A stretch of 22,889 nucleotides of DNA from CADEFF01 sp964569315 (GCA_964569315.1 CAZMUZ010000056.1:1-22889); one strand, 5' to 3'. Counted from the first letter of the stretch, positions 14,373 through 21,390 are shown. Translations and numbers: made by a program. Notes: generated by a model not told the origin, from the sequence alone.

Positions 14373-15191
14373 ATGGCGCAGGATCGCATTGCGGAACGGG
14401 GCGGGGTCCGGCTGCGCTATCGCCTGACGGGCGAAGGCACCCCCCTCCTCCTCGTCCATGGCGTCGGTTCCCGCCTCGATCACTGGCAGGAAGTGATCGA
14501 GGCGCTGGGGCCGGGCTATCGGACGCTCGCCTATGACCAGCGCGGCCACGGCCAGTCCGACAAGCCGAGCGGCCCCTACAGCCTCGAGGCGCTGGTGGGG
14601 GACCTCCAGGCGGTTGCCGACCGAAGCGGCTTTCGACGGTTCCACCTCGCCGGCTTCTCGCTCGGCGGGATCGTCGCGCAAGGCTATGCGCTTGCCCATC
14701 CGGAGCGGCTCATGAGCCTCGCTTTGATCAGCACCGTCGCGGGCCGCACGGCGGAAGAGCGCGAGGCGGTGATGCAGCGCCTGCGCATGGTGGAGAGCGG
14801 CATTCCGGGCGATCATTTCCAGAGCTCGATCGACCGCTGGTTCACCGAGGATTTCCAGCGTCGCCGGCCGGATGCGGTCGCCGCCATGGAGGAGGAGAAT
14901 CGGGCGCTCGATCCCGCGGCCTATGCCGCGGCCTATCGCGTGCTGGCGACCTCCGACCTCGCCGATCGCCTGGCCGAGATCCGGGTCCCGACGCTGGTCG
15001 CCACCGGCGACGGCGATATCGGCTCCAACCCGCGCATGGCGCGGCTCATGCAGTCGCGCATTCCCGGCGCAAGGCTGGAAATCCTGCCGGGGCTCCGTCA
15101 CTCGATCCTGACGGAAGCGCCGGAGCGGGTGGCGAGGCTCCTCGCCGGTTTCATCGCCTCGGTGCCCGGGTCCGGCGCCGCGGCGCGCTGA
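14373..15191 (+). CDS. Alpha/beta hydrolase
   Basis: This 272-residue cytoplasmic alpha/beta-fold hydrolase resembles 3-oxoadipate enol-lactonase and related esterases. The oxyanion segment LLLVHGVGSR (25-34), DQRGHGQSDKP (55-65), nucleophile elbow GFSLGG with S96 (94-99), the probable acid in TGDGDIGS (D213 or D215) and the general base H243 (LRHSIL) are all present, so it should be active. A cap domain fills about 125-195. It starts 12 bp after allA and is likely co-transcribed. It is convergent with the aminotransferase, whose stop lies 15 bp away. In a ureide pathway it could hydrolyse a carbamoyl or ester bond, but this is inference; the superfamily is too broad to name a substrate. Confidence 0.88.
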   Translation: MAQDRIAERGGVRLRYRLTGEGTPLLLVHGVGSRLDHWQEVIEALGPGYRTLAYDQRGHGQSDKPSGPYSLEALVGDLQAVADRSGFRRFHLAGFSLGGIVAQGYALAHPERLMSLALISTVAGRTAEEREAVMQRLRMVESGIPGDHFQSSIDRWFTEDFQRRRPDAVAAMEEENRALDPAAYAAAYRVLATSDLADRLAEIRVPTLVATGDGDIGSNPRMARLMQSRIPGARLEILPGLRHSILTEAPERVARLLAGFIASVPGSGAAAR

Positions 15192-15206
15192 CGCGAAGCG
15201 GCGCGT

Positions 15207-16394
15207 TCAGGCCGGCACGGAGCGGCCGAGCCAGTCCACGGCTGCCTGCACTCCGCCCTTGCCGTGCGGGATGCCGAGGGCGATGAGCCCGGTTTCGACC
15301 ACGGCGAGCGTGCCCAGCACCATCGGCGCGTTGACATGGCCCATATGGGCGATGCGGATCGCCTTGCCGGTGAGCTCGCCGATCCCGATGCCGACCACCA
15401 CGCCGCACTTCCTGTCGCAGAATTCGAGCAGCGGCTTCGGATCGTGCCCGTCATTCATCAGGATCGTGGTGACGGAGTTGGCGCGCTCCTTCGCCTCCAG
15501 GACGTTGAAGGCGAGCGCCTGGCCCTTCGTCCATTCACCGACCGCGCAGCGCACCGTCTCGGCCAGCAGGCGATGGCGCTCGAAGGCCGCCGGCAGCCCT
15601 TCTGCGAACAGCATGTCGAGCGCTTTGCGGAGGCCGAAAAGCAGATGCTCCGGCGGCGTGCCGCAATATTTCTGGTAATGCTCCGGGCCTTCGCGCGCGG
15701 TCCAGTCCCAGTAGGCGGTCCGGAGGCCCGCCTTCCGATGCGCCGCGATCGCCTTCGCATTGGCGGCCGCGAAGCCGAGGCCCGGCGGCAGCATCAGCCC
15801 CTTCTGCGATCCGCAGATCGCGACATCGACGCCCCATTCGTCCATCGCGAAGGGCATGGTGCCGAGCGAGGCGATGGTATCGACCATGAGGAGCGCCCCG
15901 TGACCCGCCTCGTCGATCGCGCGCCGCAGCGCCGGGATGTCATTGACGACCCCCGATGCGGTGTCGATCTGCACCACGAGGACCGCCTTGATCTCGCCCG
16001 CCTTGTCGGCCTCGAGCCGTGCCGCGAGGGCCGCCGGATCGACGGCGGCGCGATAGCTGCCGGGCAATATCTCGGTCCGGATGCCCAGCATCGCCGCCAT
16101 CTCGCTCCAGCCGAGCGCGAAACGCCCGCTCTCGAGCGCCAGCAGCTTGTCGCCCTTCGAGAAGATGTTGGTGAGCGCCGCTTCCCACGCACCGTGGCCG
16201 TTCGCGGCATAGATGTAGGTCCGCCCTACCGTGCCGAAGAGTCGGCGCAGATCCTCGAGGCATGTGGTCGTCGTCTCGATCAGCGGCCCGGTATAGATGT
16301 CGACGGCCGGCCGATGCATCGCGTTGAGGACGGCGTCCGGCACGGTGGTCGGACCCGGGATGCTCAGGAACTCGCGGCCATTGCGGACGGACAT
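15207..16394 (-). CDS. Class V PLP aminotransferase, alanine/serine- or ureidoglycine-glyoxylate type
   Basis: This 395-residue PLP enzyme belongs to the alanine-, serine- and S-ureidoglycine-glyoxylate aminotransferase group (fold type I, class V). It opens with FLSIPGPTTVPDAVLNAMHRPAVD (9-32). The cofactor region includes NGHGAWEAALTN (65-76), D172 in MVDTIASLG and the Schiff-base lysine K198 in CGSQKGLMLPPG. GPEHYQKYCGTPPEHLLFGL and IRIAHMGH complete the family picture. I take ATG 16394 because AAGGAG lies 11 nt upstream and homology begins there; an in-frame upstream ATG at 16478 only adds non-conserved residues. Beside allA, a PucG-like role that amidates or uses glyoxylate is attractive. 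Ordinary serine-glyoxylate activity is the alternative, and I could not separate them by residues. Confidence 0.9.
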   Translation of the reverse strand: MSVRNGREFLSIPGPTTVPDAVLNAMHRPAVDIYTGPLIETTTTCLEDLRRLFGTVGRTYIYAANGHGAWEAALTNIFSKGDKLLALESGRFALGWSEMAAMLGIRTEILPGSYRAAVDPAALAARLEADKAGEIKAVLVVQIDTASGVVNDIPALRRAIDEAGHGALLMVDTIASLGTMPFAMDEWGVDVAICGSQKGLMLPPGLGFAAANAKAIAAHRKAGLRTAYWDWTAREGPEHYQKYCGTPPEHLLFGLRKALDMLFAEGLPAAFERHRLLAETVRCAVGEWTKGQALAFNVLEAKERANSVTTILMNDGHDPKPLLEFCDRKCGVVVGIGIGELTGKAIRIAHMGHVNAPMVLGTLAVVETGLIALGIPHGKGGVQAAVDWLGRSVPA

Positions 16395-16671
16395 GGTCGA
16401 TCGCGCTCCTTGGTTCGAGCAGGATGTGGGGGAAAAGGCGAACGGAATCGCAACCTCGAGGATAGCGCATCCTAGCATTTTCCCTTGGGCGGAAGGGAGC
16501 CGCCGGTCGCGCGGATTGCGCCGGGTCTGGCTTGCGCGGATTGCATCCGGACGGGCGCGCCGGGCGGCCGGGCCCCTCCCGGAAGGCCGCGCCGCGGACC
16601 CCGGGACCGAGTTTCAATGGCCCTCGGGCATGTCGCGGGCGGGTCCTGCCGTCGCTCGCCGCGCCGTCCCC
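16395..16671. other. Intergenic region between aminotransferase start and lipoprotein stop
   Basis: This 277-bp stretch is the largest gap in the window. It contains the AAGGAG ribosome binding site of the aminotransferase (16406-16411, minus strand) and a small inverted repeat AGGAT/ATCCT (16459-16463 and 16469-16473) about 70 bp upstream of that gene, which could be a regulatory site. The remainder is GC-rich without a gene, RNA or clear terminator that I can support. Confidence 0.4.
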
Positions 16672-17454
16672 TCAGGGCATGGCGCGCTGCAGCACCATAT
16701 CGACCCGATCCGGCCAGTCGGGCGCGAAGACCGGATAGCGTGTCGTGGTGACGAAGAGCGCCTGGCCGTCGGCCGAGAGCGTCGCGCGGAGGGCATAGCT
16801 GTGGCCCGGTTGCAGCGATGCCGGATCGGTCTTGAGCTCGAACGGGATCGGCACCTGATGGGTGACGACGATGGTGCGCTCGGCGATGACCTCCGACGGC
16901 GCGTCGGCGAGCGACACATCCTCGATCCGGACATCGAGCCGCGCATTCGGGGGCAGCGCCATGCGCTCGCGATAGGTGACGCTGCCGCGCACCAGCCCGT
17001 CCCGCGCTTCGGCCGGCCGGAAGCGCGAGGGCGCCGCCTTGCCCTTGGCGTGGAGCAGGAGGAAGCCATGTGCGTCGATCTCGTAGCGCTCGGTCGCCGC
17101 GAGCGCGTCGAAATAGCGCCGCTCCTGATCCATGATCGCAGGCGCGCAGGCGCGCATGGTGGAAATGATCTCGCCGAGGGCGAGCCTGTCGCCGGTCTCG
17201 GTCGCCCGCCCGCCCATGAGGTTGCAGCCGCTCGCGCCGCCTATACCGCCCGTCTCGTCGAAATTGAGGGTGACATAGCTGTTGTCGATGATTCCGCCGC
17301 CGGCGATGTCCTCCGCCACCCAGTAGCTGGGGAACAGCCTGCCGGGTGTGGCGCCCGCCTCGGGGGCTTCGGCCTGGTGCGCGCAGGCGACGAGGAGCGC
17401 CGCGGCGAGAAGCGATCCCGCAAGGGCGGCGAGGCGGCGAGAGCGCGATGTCAT
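16672..17454 (-). CDS. Lipoprotein with META (HslJ-like) and YbaY-like domains
   Basis: This 260-residue protein has a lipoprotein signal peptide: basic MTSRSRR, a hydrophobic core and the lipobox LVAC with Cys24. Mature residues about 43-135 form a META/HslJ domain, with YWVAEDIAGGGIIDNSYVTL, GASGCNLMGG and MRACAPAIMDQERRYFDAL. Residues about 145-250 resemble the YbaY/YscW lipoprotein domain, with VRGSVTYRERMALPPNARLDVRIEDVS, PIPFELK and YALRATLSADGQ. Both domains occur in envelope stress or heat-inducible proteins of unknown mechanism. The protein is presumably anchored in the outer membrane, facing the periplasm. The start at ATG 17454 is preceded by AAGGAT and gives a proper signal peptide; the longer open frame to 17820 is not coding. 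It is divergent from the small membrane peptide gene. Confidence 0.87.
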   Translation of the reverse strand: MTSRSRRLAALAGSLLAAALLVACAHQAEAPEAGATPGRLFPSYWVAEDIAGGGIIDNSYVTLNFDETGGIGGASGCNLMGGRATETGDRLALGEIISTMRACAPAIMDQERRYFDALAATERYEIDAHGFLLLHAKGKAAPSRFRPAEARDGLVRGSVTYRERMALPPNARLDVRIEDVSLADAPSEVIAERTIVVTHQVPIPFELKTDPASLQPGHSYALRATLSADGQALFVTTTRYPVFAPDWPDRVDMVLQRAMP

Positions 17455-17666
17455 GGTCCGATCCTTCGCATTTCCGGTCCTGCGGGAAATCTTAGCAGAT
17501 GCCGGCAGTTGCTTGGCGACAGGATCGGCGAGTTCGTTTGTCGGAAGCTCGTTTCGACGCCCTCCGGGCCGGGGCCGCGGCAACCGGACGGCCGCATGGG
17601 CGATATCGCTCCTCCGCGCGGGTGGAACCGGAGCCGGCAGACGCCATTGATGGGGACGCAACCATT

Positions 17667-17674
17667 TTGGGGAG
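17667..17674 (+). promoter_or_regulatory. Shine-Dalgarno that decides the GTG start of the 25-residue peptide
   Basis: TTGGGGAG lies 8 nt before GTG 17683. The only upstream in-frame ATG (17650) lacks such a site and would place this Shine-Dalgarno inside the coding region. Confidence 0.55.
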
Positions 17675-17682
17675 TATCGCCC

Positions 17683-17760
17683 GTGGGTCGTGGAATCCTG
17701 CTCTGGCTGCTCGGCGTGCCCATTCCGATCATCATCATTCTCGCGCTGCTGTTCCACTGA
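17683..17760 (+). CDS. Tiny single-span membrane protein (25 residues)
   Basis: The GTG-started frame encodes a 25-residue peptide, beginning GRGILLWLLGVPIPIIIIL and ending LALLFH. Almost the whole chain is one membrane helix with a Pro-x-Pro kink, and it ends in TGA 17758-17760. Similar mini-proteins with an RGILLWLLG(V/I)PIPI core recur in alphaproteobacteria, often without annotation. It sits 11 bp before the PhnA-like membrane protein gene, so the two are probably one transcript. The alternative start at ATG 17650 would give 36 residues. Function is unknown; a regulatory or assembly subunit of the neighbouring membrane protein is an inference from position and size. Confidence 0.65.
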   Translation: MGRGILLWLLGVPIPIIIILALLFH

Positions 17761-17771
17761 GGGAGGGGGGC

Positions 17772-18698
17772 ATGGCAAGAACGGTCGTGGAAGGCGCCTA
17801 TGCGGCGCCGGCCATCGCAACGCTACCGGCCGCGCGAAGCGGCACCGCCTGGGGCGCCATCATCGGCGGCGCCATGGCGGCGACCGCGGTTGCGGTCATC
17901 CTCATGCTGCTCGGATCGGGGCTCGGCCTCACCATCGTCTCGCCCTGGGATTATGCCGGCGTCACGGCAACGACCTTCGCCGTCTCGACCATGATCTGGC
18001 TCATCGTGACGCAATGGTTCTCGGCGGCGATCGGCGGCTATATCGCCGGTCGGCTGCGGACCCGGTGGGATATTCCGGCGGATGAGGTGTTCTTCCGGGA
18101 TACCGCACACGGCTTCATCACCTGGGCCTTGTCTACGCTGATCGTTGCGGGACTCCTGACCTCCAGCATGGCCGCCATCACCGGTGCCGCCACCCAGGCC
18201 GCGGCGACAGTTGCGGCGGGCGGTGCCGCCGGCGGCGCCATTGCAGCCGCGCAGGGTGCGGACGAAACGGGCGCGCCAACGGCCTCGGCCGAGCCTGGGG
18301 CGACCGACATGACCGGCTATCTCGTCGATCGGCTGTTCCGCGTGCCCTCGCCGCCGGGCGTCGGCGCGCCGATGACGGCGGCCGAATCCCGCGCGGAGAC
18401 GCAGCGCATTCTCGCCACCGGCGTGATCGGCGAGATCGCCGCAGAGGATCGCGCCTATCTGGTAAAGATCGTCGCCAACCGCGCCGGCGTCTCGCCGGCG
18501 GAGGCAGAGAACCGTGTCGCCGCCGCGATCCAGCGCATCGAAGCGGCGAAGGCCGAGGCGCAGGCGGCGGCGGACGAGGCGCGCAAGGTCGCCGCCAGCA
18601 TGGCGATTCTGGGCGCGCTCGCGCTGGTGATCGGCGCCTTCATCGCCAGCGCCGCGGCAGCGCTCGGCGGTCGGCTCCGCGACGATCCGACTCGCTGA
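17772..18698 (+). CDS. PhnA-like / hypothetical alphaproteobacterial membrane protein
   Basis: This 308-residue integral membrane protein begins with ATG 17772 behind a strong GAGGGAGGGGGG ribosome binding site; the longer open frame upstream is not coding. An N-terminal segment (about 24-55: TAWGAIIGGAMAATAVAVIL, then LGSGLGLTIVSPW) is followed by helices at about 62-95 and 112-140. A low-complexity Ala/Gly linker comes next, then a charged coiled-coil-like stretch at about 240-275 (SPAEAENRVAAAIQRIEAAK and onward), and a final helix near 278-302. This layout matches a group often labelled PhnA-like, with no known activity and no link to phosphonate use. A perfect stem terminator follows. 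Confidence 0.78.
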   Translation: MARTVVEGAYAAPAIATLPAARSGTAWGAIIGGAMAATAVAVILMLLGSGLGLTIVSPWDYAGVTATTFAVSTMIWLIVTQWFSAAIGGYIAGRLRTRWDIPADEVFFRDTAHGFITWALSTLIVAGLLTSSMAAITGAATQAAATVAAGGAAGGAIAAAQGADETGAPTASAEPGATDMTGYLVDRLFRVPSPPGVGAPMTAAESRAETQRILATGVIGEIAAEDRAYLVKIVANRAGVSPAEAENRVAAAIQRIEAAKAEAQAAADEARKVAASMAILGALALVIGAFIASAAAALGGRLRDDPTR

Positions 18699-18724
18699 GT
18701 CGATACCGATTCCTGGATTCGCGT

Positions 18725-18765
18725 AAGGCGCTTCTCCCCCGCATCGGGAGAAGCGCCTTTCCTTT
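18725..18765 (+). terminator. Rho-independent-type terminator after the membrane protein gene
   Basis: AAGGCGCTTCTCCC (18725-18738) and GGGAGAAGCGCCTT (18746-18759) form a perfect 14-bp stem with a 7-nt loop, followed by TCCTTTC. The T-rich side lies on the plus strand only, so it serves the gene ending at 18698. The converging DUF305 gene may use the same hairpin as a weak end. Confidence 0.75.
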
Positions 18766-18777
18766 CGGCGCGCTTCG

Positions 18778-19203
18778 CTAGTTCGCGTTCCTCTCGAGCC
18801 ATTCCTTCATCTCGAGGATCTCCTGCGTCTGGGCGTCGATCACCTTCCGGGCGAGCTCTCTCGCCCACGCGTTGTCGCCATAGGCAAGCTCGGTTTCCGA
18901 CATGGCAATCGCGCCCTGGTGATGGGCGATCATGCCGCAGACGAAGGCGACGTCCGCATCCGCCTGCATCATTCCCTGCATCATGTCGCGGTCCATCCGC
19001 ATCATGCCTTCCATCGATTCCTTCTGATGGTCCCGCAGGTCCGCCATGCTGCCGGAAGAATGGCCCGAGGGCGAAGACACTCCGGCGCTGCGGCAGGTTT
19101 CCGGGTAGAGGCGTGCGGCGTCATCGCCGCTCTCGGCGCGCGCCAACGATCCGACGCCCGCGAGCATGACGCCGAGCATGACGATCGGGATCAATTTTCT
19201 CAT
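18778..19203 (-). CDS. DUF305 family protein, secreted, Met-rich
   Basis: This 141-residue exported protein has a signal peptide (MRKLIPIVMLGVMLAGVGSLARA) with cleavage near residue 23. The DUF305 core carries MIAHHQGAIAMSE (91-103), the family signature. A Met/Asp-rich segment, MEGMMRMDRDMMQGMM (64-79), precedes it. DUF305 proteins are ferritin-like helical proteins often found beside copper-resistance genes, and the His and Met residues suggest periplasmic copper binding. GGAGGAG lies 5 nt before the ATG at 19203. No copper pump or oxidase gene lies nearby, so the metal role is inferred. It converges on the terminator after the membrane protein and is divergent from the ArsR gene by 181 bp. 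Confidence 0.88.
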   Translation of the reverse strand: MRKLIPIVMLGVMLAGVGSLARAESGDDAARLYPETCRSAGVSSPSGHSSGSMADLRDHQKESMEGMMRMDRDMMQGMMQADADVAFVCGMIAHHQGAIAMSETELAYGDNAWARELARKVIDAQTQEILEMKEWLERNAN

Positions 19204-19347
19204 AGCCGCTCCTCCGAGGCTTCCGCCCGGCGCCTGGGGCCGGACATCGGCCTCTTTTCTGCAACCTTCCCCGGCAGGAAGGTCAAGACGCGAAAGCGCC
19301 GCCGCGGGGCGTGCGAGACATCGTCCGAAAATGCCACATCGCCCCCA

Positions 19348-19377
19348 TTGACAGCCGCCCGGTGCGGTTCTTATAGA
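19348..19377 (+). promoter_or_regulatory. Promoter of the ArsR/AHSA1/DUF899 cassette
   Basis: TTGACA (19348-19353) is a perfect -35 element. TATAGA (19372-19377) is a 4/6 match to a -10 with an 18-bp spacer; reading TTATAG with 17 bp is equivalent in position. Transcription would begin 6-8 nt beyond, at about 19384-19385, which is the first base of the ArsR ATG. No Shine-Dalgarno precedes this ATG, so the message is probably leaderless. Confidence 0.72.
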
Positions 19378-19391
19378 TAACCATATGGTTA
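19378..19391. promoter_or_regulatory. Palindromic ArsR operator overlapping the start codon
   Basis: TAACCATATGGTTA is a perfect 14-bp palindrome directly after the -10 element. It contains the ATG start (19385-19387). ArsR-type dimers bind such short AT-centred palindromes over their own promoters, so autorepression is likely. Binding is inferred. Confidence 0.68.
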
Positions 19392-19819
19392 AGTATCAAT
19401 CGCCCGACCTGGACCGCACCTTCGCCGCGCTCGCCGACCCGACGCGCCGGGCGCTCCTCGCGCAGCTCGAGGCGGAGAGCCTCTCCGTGACGGCGCTCGC
19501 CAAGCCCCTGCCGATGTCGCTCCCGGCCGTGATGAAGCATCTCGATGTGCTGGCGGCGGCGGGGCTCATCGCCCGCCGCAAGACGGGCCGCACCGTCCGC
19601 TGCAGCCTGACGGCACGCCCCATGGAGGACGCGGTGGCGTGGCTCGAGCGCTATCGGCGCTTCTGGTCCGGCCAGCTCGATCGTCTCGCCGCCTTCCTGG
19701 AGGAGGACGCATGCCCGCCAAAGCCGCTGCCGCTGTCAAACCCAGCCTTACCCTCAAGCGACGCTTCGCCGCGTCGCCGGAAAGACTCTACGCCGCCTGG
19801 ACGGAGCCGGAAAAAATGA
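19385..19819 (+). CDS. ArsR-family winged-helix transcriptional regulator
   Basis: This 144-residue regulator has the standard ArsR winged helix: FAALADPTRRALLAQLE (13-29), a recognition region with LPMSLPAVMKHLDVLAAAG (42-60) and a wing with RRKTGRTVRCSLT. There are no Cys or His pairs of the metal-sensing type, so it is of the non-metal subgroup that sits beside AHSA1-domain genes. The natural end of family homology is about residue 109 (AAFLEEDA). The remaining 35 residues are Pro/Ser/Lys-rich and come from the alternative frame of the next gene, a 109-bp overlap. It has a consensus promoter, a probable leaderless start and a palindrome at its ATG. It likely represses the three-gene cassette. 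The inducer is unknown. Confidence 0.9.
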   Translation: MVKYQSPDLDRTFAALADPTRRALLAQLEAESLSVTALAKPLPMSLPAVMKHLDVLAAAGLIARRKTGRTVRCSLTARPMEDAVAWLERYRRFWSGQLDRLAAFLEEDACPPKPLPLSNPALPSSDASPRRRKDSTPPGRSRKK

Positions 19820-20166
19820 TGCGCTGGTGGGGCCCGGCCGGCGCCGTGACGCTCCATGCCGAGGCCGATCCGCGTGTCGGCGGGCGCTATCGCGCCATCT
19901 TCCGCACGCCGGACGGCGAGGAGCATGACGTGAGCGGCGTCTATCGCGAGGTCGAGCGCCCGCGAAAGCTGGTCTTTAGCTGGGCCTGGCGCAGCACGCC
20001 GGAGCGGGAATCGCTGGTGACCGTCACCTTCAAGCCGGACGGCGACGGCACGCTGCTGACCTTGCTGCAGGAGCAGTTCTTCGACGAGAAGGCCCGCGAC
20101 GATCACCGCGAAGGCTGGGGCGAGGGTCTCGACAATCTCGAAGCCTACATCGCCGCCAGCCGATAG
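19711..20166 (+). CDS. AHSA1 / SRPBCC-domain protein (CalC-like)
   Basis: This 151-residue helix-grip protein is of the AHSA1 (activator of Hsp90 homologue-1-like) class of the SRPBCC superfamily. Visible family features are FAASPERLYAAWTEPEKMMRWWGP (18-41), GGRYRAIF, the VSGVYREVERPRKLVFSWAW block and a C-terminal helix EGWGEGLDNLEAYI. Such proteins bind hydrophobic ligands and seldom have catalysis assigned. I place the start at ATG 19711, behind GGAGGAGG (19700-19707), because a longer in-frame start only adds basic residues from the ArsR region. It begins inside the ArsR gene and is probably translationally coupled. A DUF899 gene follows 38 bp later. This trio is common in proteobacteria. 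Confidence 0.9.
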   Translation: MPAKAAAAVKPSLTLKRRFAASPERLYAAWTEPEKMMRWWGPAGAVTLHAEADPRVGGRYRAIFRTPDGEEHDVSGVYREVERPRKLVFSWAWRSTPERESLVTVTFKPDGDGTLLTLLQEQFFDEKARDDHREGWGEGLDNLEAYIAASR

Positions 20167-20204
20167 CCCGCCGCCCGTTCGCAACGATCCGAAAGGAGTT
20201 TCCC

Positions 20205-20963
20205 ATGGAACCGCACAAGATCGTCTCCCGCGAGGAATGGCTCGCGGCGCGCAAGGCGCTGCTGGCGAAAGAGAAGGCGCAGACCCGCGCCCGCGACGCG
20301 CTCGCCCGCGAGCGGCGCGAGCTCCCCTGGGTCCGCATCGACAAGCCCTATCGCTTCGAGGGCGTCGACGGCAAGGAGACGCTCGCCGATCTCTTCCAGG
20401 GCCGCAGCCAGCTCGTGCTGCAGCATTTCATGTTCGGCCCCGACATGAAGGAAGGCTGCGTCGGTTGCTCCTTCGGCGCCGATCATGTGGATCCGGCACG
20501 TCGGCATTTCGAGCAGCGCGACGTGAGCTTCGTCGCCGTCTCGCGCAAGCCGCTGGCTGCGATCGACAGCTTCAAGAAACGCATGGGATGGCGCTTCAAA
20601 TGGGTGTCGTCGCTCGGCAGCGACTTCAATTACGACTTCAACGTCTCCTTCCGTAAGGAGGACCTCGCCGCGGGCAAGGTCTTCTACAATTACGAGATGG
20701 TGGAATCGACGAGCGAGGAGCTCTCCGGCATCAGCGTCTTCTGCAGGAACCCGGCTGGCGAGATCTTCCACACCTATTCCAGCTATGGCCGCGGCGACGA
20801 GATCCTGAGCGGCGCCTATATGTATCTCGACCTGGTGCCGAAGGGCCGCGACGAGGACAGGCTTCCCTATCCGCAGGCCTGGTGGCGCCATCACGACCGC
20901 TACGAGACGGAGGGACCGGCGCCGAAGGATGTCATCCCCCTCGTCGGGTCCTGCTGCGGATAG
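20205..20963 (+). CDS. DUF899 family thioredoxin-like protein
   Basis: This 252-residue protein is of the DUF899 family, which has a thioredoxin-like fold. A hydrophobic helix region with SREEWLAARKALLAKEK leads into WVRIDKPYRFEG (42-53), then LVLQHFMFGPDMKEGCVGCSFGADH with C85-x-x-C88, a candidate redox motif. VSRKPLAAIDSFKKRMGW, FKWVSSLGSDFNYDFNVSF and a C-terminal PLVGSCCG complete the family form. It starts at ATG 20205 behind AAAGGAG (20192-20198), spaced 6 nt. It is the third gene of the ArsR cassette. A role in thiol or oxidative stress is inferred from the fold and the CxxC motif; no substrate is known. Confidence 0.9.
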   Translation: MEPHKIVSREEWLAARKALLAKEKAQTRARDALARERRELPWVRIDKPYRFEGVDGKETLADLFQGRSQLVLQHFMFGPDMKEGCVGCSFGADHVDPARRHFEQRDVSFVAVSRKPLAAIDSFKKRMGWRFKWVSSLGSDFNYDFNVSFRKEDLAAGKVFYNYEMVESTSEELSGISVFCRNPAGEIFHTYSSYGRGDEILSGAYMYLDLVPKGRDEDRLPYPQAWWRHHDRYETEGPAPKDVIPLVGSCCG

Positions 20964-20998
20964 CGGGCGCCGGCCTCGAGCGCGACGCCGGGGCCCGC
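20963..20998 (+). terminator. GC-rich stem-loop after DUF899
   Basis: GCGGGCGCCGGC (20963-20974) pairs with GCCGGGGCCCGC (20987-20998) with one mismatch, around a 12-nt loop. It begins at the last base of the stop codon. There is no U-tract, so it may stabilise the 3' end or act as an imperfect terminator. Positions 20999-21067 show nothing else I can support. Confidence 0.45.
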
Positions 20999-21067
20999 CC
21001 ATCCCGACGCTGACGCGTCGCGCTGCCGCGCCGATCCTCCGTTCCCGCAGGTCCTCGTCGCGGCCCT

Positions 21068-21286
21068 CTACGCCTCGGGCGGCGATTCCGCGGTTGCCAG
21101 CAGCTTGTCGATCATCGACCGGGCTTCCGCGACGGCTGCCGCCTTGCCGGGTTTGCAGGCGACATCATTGCCCGGGCGCGGGACCGGCTGGTCCGGCATG
21201 GCGGGATAGATCTGCACCTGCCACAGCGATGTCTGCTCCCGGATAGAGAGGGTATAACCGCGATATTGGGTCGATTCGGCGTGCAT
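21068..21286 (-). CDS. Small hypothetical protein (72 residues)
   Basis: This short protein reads MHAESTQYRGYTLSIREQTS at the start. It continues with a beta-hairpin-like part (SLWQVQIYPAMPDQPVP), then PGNDVACKPGKAAAVAEARSM and a helix. The YRGYTLSIRE...LWQVQIYP pattern resembles small alphaproteobacterial proteins of unknown role. The start ATG 21284-21286 has only a weak CAGGTG upstream. The codon usage, with C or G at third positions, agrees with coding in this frame; the overlapping frame at 21112-21327 does not. There is no signal peptide or membrane span. It lies between the DUF899 and SulP genes on the SulP strand, with 104 bp between it and the SulP stop, so it may be read through from SulP. 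Confidence 0.6.
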   Translation of the reverse strand: MHAESTQYRGYTLSIREQTSLWQVQIYPAMPDQPVPRPGNDVACKPGKAAAVAEARSMIDKLLATAESPPEA

Positions 21287-21390
21287 GCGGGCACCTGGAC
21301 TGCAGACTGCGCCTTGAGGGGTATCAAACCCGTTTCGAGGCTGCGGTTCCGAAGGAAGCGCCCGCCGCGGGTTCCGGCGCGACGGCGGCC

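Noticed and set aside
15264..16475. 403-codon plus-strand open frame opposite the aminotransferase
   Set aside because: It is the complement of a clear PLP aminotransferase carrying K198, and lacks domain signs.
17499..17649. Coding extension upstream of the small peptide and PhnA-like gene
   Set aside because: These open frames are in the divergent promoter region, lack ribosome binding sites and have no recognisable sequence.
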